A stretch of DNA of 64,000 nucleotides from Dendrobium chrysotoxum (Eukaryota > Streptophyta > Magnoliopsida > Asparagales > Orchidaceae), in the NCBI GenBank assembly GCA_019925795.1, contig CM034307.1:21101197-21165196 (forward strand), written 5' to 3'. How positions within the stretch are numbered: position 1 is the stretch's first letter; every line of letters begins with the position of its first letter. The notes beneath the pieces are model-generated. The model saw only the letters and a list, made by a program, of their open reading frames with translations, had not been told where the DNA came from and did not search any database. Position numbers and translations under genes: made by a program. This document shows positions 1-9,687 of the stretch, piece by piece.

Positions 1-339
1 GATTATTTAAGAATGAATCCTAATGATATTTTTGACTAGGCATTAACTCTATGTGAGCTGAAGTTATCTTCAGATTTATCCACCTCGACAAACTGTTGCG
101 GAGAGTGGATGGATTTTGCTTTAAGTGGTTAATGATTGGATTTCAGTTTTAAATATCTGGAGTTTGAGATTTTTTGGAGTTTAGAGTTTTAGAAATTTGG
201 ATTTTGTGAGAAATTTAGGAATTTGGGAGGTATTTTAGAAGTGTTTATGAGCCCCTCTGGTTGAGATTAACGTTCAACACGGCCATCACCGGGGTGTTTG
301 GGATCATTTCCACTTCATTGATTGAACCTTGTCAACTCT

Positions 340-840
340 GTCGAGATGTCGACAGAGGATCGGGTCTCATAGGCTTTATGCCTTTGTGAGTGAATTATCT
401 TGATTATAGGCCTTGAAAGCCTAATATGAACTATAAAACAAATATTCTGGTCGATCTAGCGATCGTATATTTGTTTTATGGTTCGAGCCATGTAGACTCA
501 TATCTACCCGCAAGAAGGATCGGGCTCAACTTGGGTTTATTTTCTGACTCGCGCAGCATCCCTAGACATCACGTGTGCATCTGAAGCACACTCACAGGGG
601 CCCATGCAGGTGTTTGGGGGCATTTTATAATTATTTGTTAAACCTTGTTAACTTCTATTTACCTGCTTAGGAGGATCGGGTTCAAATTTATTGATCCGCG
701 TAGCATCCCTAGACATCACGTGTGTACCCATAACACGTTTGCCAGGGGCCCATGCGGATTTGTTATACATCCCCTTCTATGTACCTATGCGTATACAAAC
801 TAAGGTGCATGTGCGGGGGCATTTTCAGGATATTTCAGTT
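340..840. repeat. Degenerate tandem repeat, about 150-bp period
   Basis: GCATCCCTAGACATCACGTG occurs at 555 and 703, 148 bp apart, each followed by a block containing AGGGGCCCATGC. A related phrase, AGGATCGGG, occurs near 356, 525 and 672. GGGGGCATTTT recurs near 616 and 817. The block looks like two to three diverged tandem units, possibly part of an LTR, but I cannot assign a family. Confidence 0.6.
433..479. repeat. Perfect 13-bp inverted repeat
   Basis: The arms ATAAAACAAATAT (433-445) and ATATTTGTTTTAT (467-479) are perfect reverse complements around a 21-base loop that contains CGATC..GATCG. It lies in a stretch without convincing genes. The function is unknown; it could be a hairpin of a non-autonomous element. 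Confidence 0.75.
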
Positions 841-2029
841 GTGCAGGCAACTGTCATTTGAATGTAGCATTTGACTTGGGGGCTTATGCACGCCTTTTGT
901 TCGCTTGTATGAATGTTGTGAATCCAGTGGCGTGGTGTCGTACTAGGGTCATTTATCCGTTGCATACAGGTAGACTGTCGTGCACTACTTATTGCTTTCT
1001 GTAGATGGATCATACTGCACTAACGAATCTCTTGCTTCGGCTAGTAGACGTTGTCATCTGCAGCAGCTCCTTGTATCTTTCTTGTGGATGGCGTATTAGG
1101 TGTACAATGGGTCTCTTTTAATGGCTCGTGAGCATTCACATTTGTTGTAGTCACCTGACATTTTGTTCATAGATAACATTTGTTTACATGGCGAGTCATC
1201 TACAGGTGCCCGTGGGTACTTGCATTTGTTGCATGTTGTACATCTTCACTTATAAGAGGGAGATGTATCTGGCTGCTGTTGGATGGTTGTTGATTGCGGG
1301 GGCATTATAATATTCTTTGCTACGATAACTTGTAGGTGTTTTATATTCGCTGGAGGGATTTCACCCTTTCTTACAGTGGGTCAATGTATTGACTTCTGTT
1401 GTCCTCCATATGTGGTTAGTTATATACATCATGAACTTTCTGTCCGTGAAGGTGACTTCGAAAAGCTCCCTACAATCATTATCCTTTTTTGACATTGATA
1501 TCTCATTTGGCAAGAAGGCTTTGAAGCATTTGTAGGGAACTCCACTTTAATCGTAGGTATGTTGCCATATATCTTGCAATTCTCACTGTTGCTGCTTGAG
1601 GATGAATTAGGTCCACTGTTATGAGTTTGGCATGGTCTAAAAAGCTCGCATTATGGCTTCATAATTAAACAATTAACTCTTGTAATCTTCTTGTTATTTG
1701 CAAACAAACTTTACTTGCAGGTTCTCTGTTCTCAAGAGTGCTTTGAAATTTTCATGATGAACCTGATAGCTTATTCACCAATATCTCCATTTCAATTGAG
1801 ATGATCATTCCAAGCTAAATTGCTAATCCAAAAATTCCATGTCAAAACCCACAATGAACTTGCACATGAATCCTTGCAAAGAAGTAGTGTTGATAGATCT
1901 CTTCTCCACCACTAATCTTATACATGTTCGCTTGTACTTGAATCGGGGTTCGTCATTTTGCAAATCTTGATCTCCTTTTTAATATCATGTCATCCTTCAT
2001 ATGGTTCAACTTGTATGTTCAATTGCATG

Positions 2030-2680
2030 GAATCGTTCAAACTATGTTTCTTATGGTCCAATTTGTGATTTTTATTTCTTATCATTTTGATTTGAGTTCA
2101 AACTTGGCCTTGTTCAATCACATTTGGTCCAATTTGACTTGAGTTCAATTTGTGTTCAAGTCATGTTCAAATCAAGCTCAAATAAAATCCTCTGTTGTTC
2201 TTGTAGTTCACTTATTTGAGTTCGAATGTTCAATGTCAAGTCCGCTACGGTCCAAATTTTGTTTAATTTTGAGTTCAGTTTGAGCCCAATTCGTTGTCAT
2301 TTGTTACAAGTCCAAATTCATGTTCGATTTCATTTATATTTGAGTTCATTTAAGTTAGATTTAAGCTCAATTTTATGTTCAGTTCATTATCCAAATCAAG
2401 TCCTTTGTTTGTCCAAATTTTGTCACTTTGTTCAAGTTGTTTTGACATCCACTATGTTTGATTCAAGTCAAGTCCAAGTTCACAAGTCCTTGCAAGTTCT
2501 TTTATTTATGTTTAAATAGTTCAAGTCAAGTCCAAGTTTGAGTTCAACTCGAGTTCACTTTAATCAAGCTTGAACTCATGCTCAGCTTACTTAATGTCCA
2601 AATTAAATTCATTGTGGCTCATTTTTATTTTGTTGTTGGTTCAAATTTAAGTCCAAGTGTGGTCCCTTGTCCACTGAAAA
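2030..2680. repeat. GTTCAA/GTCCAA-rich low-complexity block
   Basis: For about 650 bp the plus strand keeps repeating short words such as GTTCAA, GAGTTCA, TCAAGTC and GTCCAA at irregular spacing. This looks like a strongly diverged short-period satellite. The open frames at 2226-2519 and 2578-2787 are by-products of this composition and show no domain. Confidence 0.6.
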
Positions 2681-2741
2681 ATTCGACAACCTCCCAGCGT
2701 CTCCCCCGCTTAAGGAAACTACAGGAAACTAAGTCTTCCGA

Positions 2742-3124
2742 CCACACTAAGAAAAGCGTGTATGGTAGGTGTCCTCGGACACCATGACCGTATTTTCTTC
2801 ATCCCCCACCACACTAAGAAAAGCGTGTATGGTTCTTCTACAGGTACCTGCATTAAAAGAGCACAGTTTGCTTTTCCCGCAGGTACAGAGATGCGTATGA
2901 GTACTTAAAATTATCCCTACTACGCTACGAAAAGCGTGTATAGGGCTTACCCGCCCACCGAAGGTGTCGCACCGGGTTCCCTTCCCACCACGCTAAGAAA
3001 AGCGTGTATGGGCGGTTTGCCGGCTCGACACGAACGTCGATAACGAGATTTTGAGTGATTACCCGTTTTGTCGCAAGCATCACGACGAACTTCCTCCCAC
3101 AACGCTAAGAAAAGCGTGTATAGG
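2742..3124. repeat. Five-copy hairpin repeat array with alternating spacing
   Basis: Five copies of a motif close to CTAAGAAAAGCGTGTATGG, preceded by CACA or ACG, start near 2742, 2809, 2921, 2988 and 3101. Each can fold with an ACGCT/AGCGT (or ACACT/AGCGTGT) stem around an AAGAAA loop. Start-to-start spacings are 67, 112, 67 and 113 bp, so pairs recur every 179-180 bp. The DNA between copies does not align. A separate 7-bp inverted repeat, GGTGTCC/GGACACC, lies at 2768-2783. Confidence 0.85.
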
Positions 3125-3179
3125 TAGTTATTTTGTCGCGCTGCAAGCGTCAAAATCGGGCTCTCGAAGTTTGTAAAAT

Positions 3180-3255
3180 TCTTTCTTTCATTTTTCTTTT
3201 CTTTCTTTTCTTCTCTTCTTTTTTTTTTGAAACTTCTTTCCTTTTTTTTTGGTCA
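3180..3255. repeat. Polypyrimidine (CTTT/T-rich) tract
   Basis: An almost unbroken run of C and T on the plus strand directly follows the hairpin array. Low-complexity DNA; no coding value. Confidence 0.85.
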
Positions 3256-3589
3256 TCCTCCCACAAATACACACAAACATATACGATTCCAATAATAATA
3301 ACAATAATACGCGATAAGTGGTAACTCAAACGATTAGCAGCATTAGCTAATTAACAAAACTAATTTAACACTAAACATTAAGCATACTATTCAAAAATAC
3401 TAATTAATACTAAATGAAACTTACTGTTCAAAAATTTTGGGTTGAGGGAATAGTCTCCTAATAGGCTATAGCAAAGGATTGAAATGAGCTTGCTGTAGTG
3501 GAGGTTAAAGTGGATTTACTATGTTTCCTCTTTTTTTAGTTTAGAAATCTGCTCAAGTAAGGGCAGGTCAAGGCTTGGTGGATGGCAGC

Positions 3590-4560
3590 TACAGCAGGAG
3601 GAGATTTGGAGGATCGGATGGATGGTGGCTAGAGCAAGAGGCTCGGTTGGCTTTGTCCTGGGTGGATACAGAGATCGGAAGGCTCTTGTATGGGTTCGGC
3701 TTGGATGTGAGCAGAGGGGCGGCAGCTTAGGGCTTGAAGCTCGACAAGATCTGGGTGGAGTTCGGTCTTGGGAGGAGCTTGTGACTGGATGATTTCTACA
3801 AGGATGAGGTCGGGTAGATGGCAGCAGGAGGAAGGACTTGGTTTGAAGTTGTCGGTATGCAAAGGTAAGAAGAAAGCTCTTCCCCTCTCTCTTTCTCTCT
3901 CTCTCTCTCTCTCTTCCTTTCTCTCTGGGTCAGTGGCTGGATAAAGAAGAGAGAGGGCTCGGAATTCGGCCTGTTACTGTTTGTGGAGGTTGGTAATGAG
4001 GAAGAAGGGAGATGAAGGTGTTGGGTCTAGGGCAGTGAAGAAAACGGGATAGAGGGGTTCGGTTCGGCCTGGGAAGCTTCGGCTAAGGCTTATGGAGCTC
4101 GGGTTGTGGATTCGGTTGAACAGAACGGAGGCAAGGAGGGATTTCGTGTGGATGAAGCATCGAATGGCTTCGGGTGGAGCTACAGGCGATAGAGAGAGTG
4201 GAGGTCGAAGAGCATGTTGTGATTGAGAGCAGCGACAGGAGCTTTGTGTGGAGGAAGGAAGCGTCACGAGAGCTACGGGATTTTGGGAAGGGTTCAATGA
4301 GTTGAGTCGGCAGAGGGAAGAAGCGAACGAGAGAAGGAGGTCTCGCTCTCGTTTTAACAATGCAAGGAGGGGAGGATCGTATCCAAGCATGCGCGAATGG
4401 ACGTCTGACTTCGACGCCACTTGCAAACTGGGCACTGTAGCAGTTGGCGCGATTCTTGCAGGATTTGTGCAGGATATGGGATGGGCAACCGCGATTCGGG
4501 AGCAGGTAATTATTTTAGCGAAATTTTTATTTTGAATTCTCTTTTTTATTTGGCTGTATA
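3590..4560. other. GC-richer block with overlapping antisense open frames, function unknown
   Basis: This block is richer in G+C than its surroundings. It holds a 200-codon open frame on minus (3974-4576) and a 95-codon frame on plus (4248-4535) that overlap. The minus frame is Ser/Pro/Leu-rich. The plus frame has an Arg-rich middle and a Gly/Ala-rich end followed by GCAG/GTAATT, which resembles a splice donor. I recognise no domain in either. It could be a 5' exon or promoter of a captured gene, or an LTR regulatory region. Confidence 0.3.
3884..3915. repeat. (CT)n microsatellite
   Basis: A CT dinucleotide run of about 30 bases with one TTT interruption, inside a locally GC-richer stretch. 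Confidence 0.9.
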
Positions 4561-4989
4561 GGTCAACAAATCGCAACGCATTTCAAAATTTAGACAGCGT
4601 GAATCGATCCTTTGACTCTTTATTGTAACCCACTTCTTCATTCATTCCCGTCTCACCATCGAACTCCTCCTTCAATAGGAGCTACAAGATAATAGCTTTT
4701 ACTGAACACCGCTCTTGAGCTATCAATCTCCTACAACTATAGACCCATAGATCAGGCATTTTACACTTTGTCAAATTTTTATGATAAAAATCCTCCAACA
4801 GTTCGTACTTGCTCATTAGCCAGTCATTGCTCATACCCCGCCAATCTTCCTTCTTTGGCAATTGATCTCCTACAATTGTATAACCATTAATTAGGCTTTC
4901 CTAGTGTGATTTTTCTATCTCCTACAACCATCAAATTTCATCACTTTCCAGTATTCACGACAATTTTTTTATCTTTCCAGTTGTTCGTC

Positions 4990-5136
4990 TAATTGAGTGC
5001 CTTGTACCTTTTTCTCCCATATGATCAAATTTATCATTTATATCAAAAGTCGGAATTATACTAATTCAGGACCAAACTTTATCAACAAAGAACAAATTGA
5101 GATAATCCAAAAAATGTTCAGACAGTCATTAAACAA
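4990..5136 (+). pseudogene. Ty1/copia gag-protease fragment, left part
   Basis: The plus-strand frame from about 4997 contains FINKEQIEIIQKMFRQSL. This resembles the stretch between the gag zinc knuckle and the protease of plant copia polyproteins. It runs to the edge of the hAT element, and the matching continuation resumes at 8742, so the hAT split it. It is truncated on the left and decayed. Confidence 0.6.
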
Positions 5137-5145
5137 TTGTCCATC
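5137..5145. repeat. Target-site duplication of the hAT element, left copy
   Basis: TTGTCCATC lies immediately before the left terminal inverted repeat and is repeated at 8733-8741. hAT elements normally make 8-bp duplications; a ninth matching base may be chance. Confidence 0.85.
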
Positions 5146-5169
5146 TATGATGCACCGACACTCCGTTTT

Positions 5170-5300
5170 AAGAGGGTATGCAGTGTCGAACACGTGTCGG
5201 ACACGGACACGCGTACGACACGGCGGGGACACGTGTCGGACACGTTATTAGTGTGTCCCATTTAAAAAAAATAAAATAAATCGGACACGCGTGTCCGGTT
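5170..5300. repeat. hAT left subterminal repeats (GGACACG-type)
   Basis: Multiple copies of CGTGTCGGACACG-like palindromic words are clustered just inside the left end. They match those inside the right end at 8630-8720. The likely role is transposase binding, by analogy with other hAT elements. Confidence 0.7.
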
Positions 5301-5944
5301 ATTTGATAATTAAATTAAAAAAAAAACTCTAATCCCGCTATTTCATATTAGCCGATTCATGCCCGAGTCTTCATCTTCGCCCTAATCCCGTATTCCTATC
5401 CGTATTCGTGGTCTCCCCGAGCGATTGAGGAGAGCAGCGGTCAACTGGAGATCTTTCCCGCGAGCAGCGATCACCTAGAGATCGCACCCTTAGTCTTCTC
5501 TTCCAGTCGTAAGCAACAACCCTTCCTCCTTAGTTTCTGTGCGCAGCCGAGGGAAGCCGACACCAAACTGCATAAAATTTTTCAAACCTGTAAGTTGATT
5601 TCGCCATTTTTTCTCCATTCGTCATTTTTGTTCATTTAGCTGCCTTTTTGCTACGCTTTAGCTGCCCTTTTGCAAAAGCTCAACAAAAGCGCAGCAAAAG
5701 GGCAACTAAAGCGCAACAAAAAGAATAAATGATCCATGCGCTTTTACAATTAAAAAAAGCCTTACAATAAAAAATTTTCCCTTCATTGCGCCTTCACTGA
5801 GCTTTAGCCGTGCTTTCACTGTGTATTTTTATCGTTTTGAGGCTTACTACTGAGGGGTACCAAATAGAAGTTGCCCCTCACAATAAAAATTACTCTTATA
5901 ATAAAATTTTGTTCCGGGGGCACTACCCCTGTAAACCCCCCAGG

Positions 5945-5995
5945 GGCGCTGCCCGACCTGACCGGTCAGGTCAAACCCCGCTAGGGGGCAGCGCC
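5945..5995. repeat. GC-rich nested palindrome in the hAT leader
   Basis: GACCTGACCGGTCAGGTC (5955-5972) is a perfect 18-bp palindrome. It is enclosed by a second inverted repeat, GGCGCTGCCC (5945-5954) with GGGCAGCGCC (5986-5995). The surrounding sequence from about 5913 to 6020 is markedly GC-rich compared with the AT-rich element. It lies upstream of the transposase start, probably in a 5' intron or leader. Confidence 0.85.
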
Positions 5996-6135
5996 CTCTT
6001 GGACCCTCGGCTGCCCGGCATATTGTTGTATTCATCATCTTTAGAATAAGTGAAGCATTATGTTTAGGGGTTTGATATATTGCACTAATTTATTAAGCCT
6101 TTATTTTTTCCATTTCACTAGTGTTTGAAAGCAAA

Positions 6136-8444
6136 ATGAGCTCTCCTGCTAGTGGGAGTGGATTAGGTGAAGGTTCAAAAGAGCCATCTGTAGAAACTAA
6201 TAAGCCCTTATGGATTCATGTTACAAAGTTAGGAAAAACTTCTGAAGGAGGAGGGAATGTGTCATTCAAATGCAATTATTGTGGTTGCACCTACAAAAGA
6301 TCTTATTTTAGGGTGAAAGCACATCTACTTAAGATTTTTGGTCATGGAATTAAAATGTGTCCTAAGATTACTACGTCGCAATTGATTGAATTGAACAGAC
6401 AAGTTGATGAAGCTGAATCTAGGATCAAAATGACACTTCCTAAAGAGATATCTTTGCCATCTACCCATGGTTCATCCCACACTTCTTCCTCATCTATTAG
6501 AGTTGATCATCATTATCATATAGAAGTGAAGGATATGATTCAAAGAAAAGAAAAGGAGTTCCCAGTAGTGCTTTAGAGAAGGCTTTTAACATGCAGCAGC
6601 GAGAGGAATAGGATGGTGAAATTGCAAGGATGTTTTTTTCAGCGGGACTTCCTTTCAACCTTACAAGAAATCCTCATTACAAAAATGCATTCACTTTTGC
6701 ATATAATAACAACCTTGCAGGTTATGTTCCACTTGGCTACAATGCAATAAGATCAAAATTATTGGAAAGGGAAATAGCACATATTGAAACATTGCTTGAA
6801 CCAACAAAAGGAGTATGAAAAGAAAAAGGTGTCACTTTGATGAGTGATGGTTGGATTGATCCTCAAAGAAGACCACTCATTAATTTCATGGCTGTTACAG
6901 AGAATTGCCCCATGTTTATTAAAGTTGTGAATTGTGAAGGAGAATACAAGGATAAATATTTCATTGCCAATTTGATTAAAGAGGTGATAGTCATTATTAG
7001 GTCTTCAAATGTTGTGTAGGTTATTACAGATAATGCACCGATGTGTAGAGCTGCAGGATTGTTGGTGGAGCAAATTTATCTCATATATTCTGGACTCCAT
7101 GTGTTGTGCACACTTTAAATATAGCTCTAAAAAATATTTGTGCAGCAAAAAATACAGATGCAAATGAAATCATATAAGCTAAATATCATTGGATAACAGT
7201 GGTTGCAGATGATATTGTTTTAATTAGAAATTTCATTATGAACCACTCAATGAGACTTTCAATGTTTAATGATTTCTCATATTTGAGAATGTTAGCTGTT
7301 GCTAAAACTCGTTTTGCCTCTGTAATAATCATATTAAGAAGATTCAAACAAATAAAAAAAGCTCTTCAATCTATGATGATTAGTGAGAAGTGGTCTTGTT
7401 ATCGAGAAGATGATGTTGGGAAGGCAAGGTATGTGAAAGAAAATGTCTTATGATTTGTGGTGGAATGATGTAGATTACATTTTGGCTTTCACTGATCCGA
7501 TTTATGATATGTTGAGAGAGACTGACACAGATAAATCATGCCTACATTTGATTTATGAGATGTGAGACTCTATGTTAGCAAAAGTGAAAGAAATTATATA
7601 CAGACATGAAAGAAAGTCACATAATAAAGACTCAAGTTTTTGGAGTATTGTCTATGCCATTCTTGAGGATAGGTGGACCAAAAGCAACACACCTCTGCAT
7701 TGTTTGGCCCATTCATTAAATCCAAGGTATATTTGTATTCATCTTTTAAATTAATTTTAAATTTCTTAGTAAATTAGTAAATAATTTTATATACTTTGTA
7801 TTATTTGAAGGTATTCAAATAAAGAATGGCTTCAAGAAGACCCTCAACATGTCTCACCACAAAAAGATTTAGAAGTGTCAAATATGAGAAAGATATGTTT
7901 GAAACGATATATTCAAAATGAGGAGGAGAGAAGAAAGACTAATATAGAACTGACAAAGTTCTTTGGATATTTAGAGGATTTTGGTGATCAAGAATCTTTG
8001 GTTGATAGATGGAGGATGGATCCAAAAATGTGGTGGTTGATTCATGGAGCTTCAGCACCGCTTCTTCAAACAATAGCAATAAAACTTCTTGGTCAAGTAT
8101 CATCCTCTTCTTGTTGTGAGAGAAATTGGAGCACATACTCATTTATTCAATCGATGAAGAGGAATAAAATAACTCCACAACGAGCTGAAGATTTAGTTTA
8201 TGTGCATACAAATCTTCGTCTTCTATCAAGGAAGATCCCACTTTATATGACAGGTGATAACAAGATGTGGGATGTTGCTGGAGATGGGTTCGAGTGCCTT
8301 GATGATATGGGATTATTGGAGGTTACAAATCTTTCTCTAGATCTAGATGAATCAGAATTGGAAGCAATGATATTCAATGATGATAATATTGAAGGCCAAA
8401 GACCAACATCTGAATCTAATTCTATCATTCCCTCTATTGAGTAG
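6136..8444 (+). pseudogene. hAT transposase (BED finger, DUF659, hATC), decayed
   Basis: hAT transposases cut and rejoin element ends. The likely start is ATG 6136, just after a splice-acceptor-like CACTAG. Visible in order: a BED-type zinc finger with FKCNYCGCTY and a later H/C pair (about 6265-6360); a DUF659-type catalytic part with LMSDGWIDPQRRPLINF (about 6838) and VITDNAPMCRAAG after a stop (7020-7060); and a C-terminal hATC dimerisation region with LLGQVSSSSCCERNWSTY and RAEDLVYVHTNLRLL (8080-8230). An intact-looking GT..AG intron spans 7727-7810. Damage: a frameshift near 6560, TAG near 6610, TGA at 6816 in place of the expected Trp, TAG at 7017, and more frameshifts at 7060-7570. The C-terminal part from 7811 is the best preserved. 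Confidence 0.88.
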
Positions 8445-8732
8445 TTGAACATTCATGTTGTACTAAATGATTTTTTGCTTATATTTTTGTGATTGTACTA
8501 GACATTTTGTACTAAACATTTTTATGTTATAAGCTAAACAAGTTCTCATGACATTGATTTATTATTGCTTACCATTTCCAATATGGTGTCACCTTTATTT
8601 CTATATATTATATTAAAAAATTATTATGTCGTATTCACGCCGCACCAGTGTCCTATATTTTTAAAAAATGCCATGTCTCGTGTCTGTGTCGTGTCGTGTC
8701 CGTGTCGCCGTGTCCATGTCGGTGCATCTTAG

Positions 8733-8741
8733 TTGTCCATC
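8733..8741. repeat. Target-site duplication of the hAT element, right copy
   Basis: TTGTCCATC, identical to 5137-5145, directly follows the right terminal inverted repeat. Confidence 0.85.
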
Positions 8742-9060
8742 CCTTCACCAAGTTTGGTATAAGTTCATTGGCCCAAACAAGTAATCTTATAAATGCCTTA
8801 AAGTAAATAAGGTTAAATAAAGGTTGTGGATTATAAATTATGCTGCCTCAGATCATATCAGAAGTGATATCTTAATTTTAGAAAATTATAAATCATGCAA
8901 AAAGGAACTCACTATATAATTGATAATGGTTCAATATCTAAAGTTGGTGAAATTGGGTTTGTTTGTATCAAACAAATTAATCTCAATTCAATCTTAATGA
9001 CACTAAACCTTGACAACAACCTATTTTCTGTCAACAAACTCATCCTCACATAGTGCGATA
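8742..9060 (+). pseudogene. Ty1/copia protease-region fragment, right part
   Basis: This continues the fragment interrupted at 5137. The frame at 8827-8859 reads WIINYAASDHI, which corresponds to the retropepsin region of copia polyproteins (normally WII-D-S/T-GASDHM). The catalytic Asp is replaced by Asn, so it would be inactive. Further on, LNLDNNLFSVNKL (about 9010-9050) matches the stretch before the integrase domain. Several stops are present. The fragment ends near a short (GTT)n tract. Confidence 0.72.
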
Positions 9061-9064
9061 AAAT

Positions 9065-9175
9065 TTGATGTTGTTATTGTTGTTGTTGTTGAAGCAAACA
9101 TGGATAAATGGAGCTAAAGCCAACCCCAAATATTTAGTATGAAGCTAATGATAATAATTATTTCTAATATCTATT
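9065..9175 (+). repeat. (GTT)n tract and decayed RTE LINE tail
   Basis: GTTGTTATTGTTGTTGTTGTTG (9071-9092, given in full only by position) is followed by AGCCAACCCCAAATATTTAG and an ATGATAATAATTAT run. This resembles the 3' end of the RTE elements in this window, which finish with a PuCCCCAC..AGTGGGA box and a GTT-type microsatellite. Very diverged. Confidence 0.45.
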
Positions 9176-9618
9176 TATACGTGTCATTGTCCTGCTTTAA
9201 GAGGTTGAACAAAACTTGCACTCTCTTGCAAGGTTCCACGACTGAGGTGCCCAGGCTGTGACTTTAAGTGAGCTGTAGCGTACCAAAAACTACATGTGCA
9301 CCTCCAGAAACATAAGACGCCAGGGTTTCATACATTTGCAAGTGCAAATGCACCTAGACATATTTGGAATACAAGTAACATTCGTTGGGTGTGTAATGAC
9401 AAACATAATTCTCTGTCACTGATCAAGAGCCAGAAACAAGAACAGAATTCAATGGCCAAACTCTTGAAAGAGGCTGGCTAATTCATTGCGACTAGTCTTT
9501 TAATTCTTCCTGGCCATAACTATTCATCATAAAGACCACATGAAGGTAGCCAATTCAGGCTAAATTTGATTCAAGTCATGGTACAAATAGAAAACTGATA
9601 AAGACTAGCTCTAAGTAC

Positions 9619-9687
9619 CTTATACTTCATCTGAATCCGCTGAAGACTGACGTTACTCTCCATAAGTAGACGCTTGGTTTCTTCCCT
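9619..9687 (-). CDS. EPL exon 10
   Basis: 69 bp. It codes for REETKRLLMESNVSLQRIQ and then MKYK, ending at AAG/GTACTT. In the family the next residues begin HETE.., but no such exon was found in 1-9618. Confidence 0.92.

Larger units (their letters stand above)
1..2030. other. Unclassified intergenic or repeat DNA
   Basis: Apart from the tandem block and inverted repeat listed separately, no coding region or RNA gene is recognisable here. The few open frames (about 60-70 codons) show no known motif. If EPL intron 10 is very long, this could be intronic, but no further EPL exon was found. Confidence 0.4.
5146..8732 (+). mobile_element. hAT-superfamily DNA transposon with terminal inverted repeats
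   Basis: A 3587-bp element. The left end TATGATGCACCGACA and the reverse complement of the right end, CTAAGATGCACCGACA, share GATGCACCGACA. The same 9-bp sequence flanks both sides. Both subterminal regions are packed with GGACACG/CGTGTCC and GTGTCG words (5180-5300 and 8630-8720), the usual arrangement of hAT transposase-binding sites. The interior codes on plus for a BED-finger/DUF659/hATC transposase broken by stops and frameshifts, so it is probably non-autonomous today. It sits inside a copia fragment. Confidence 0.9.

Noticed and set aside
2742..3124. CRISPR-like array
   Set aside because: The repeats are short hairpins with two alternating, unequal spacer lengths in plant nuclear DNA, with no cas genes.
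6121..6135. GTG at 6121 as the start of the hAT transposase
   Set aside because: The frame opens at GTG right after a splice-acceptor-like CACTAG; the first ATG is 6136, and plant genes rarely start at GTG.
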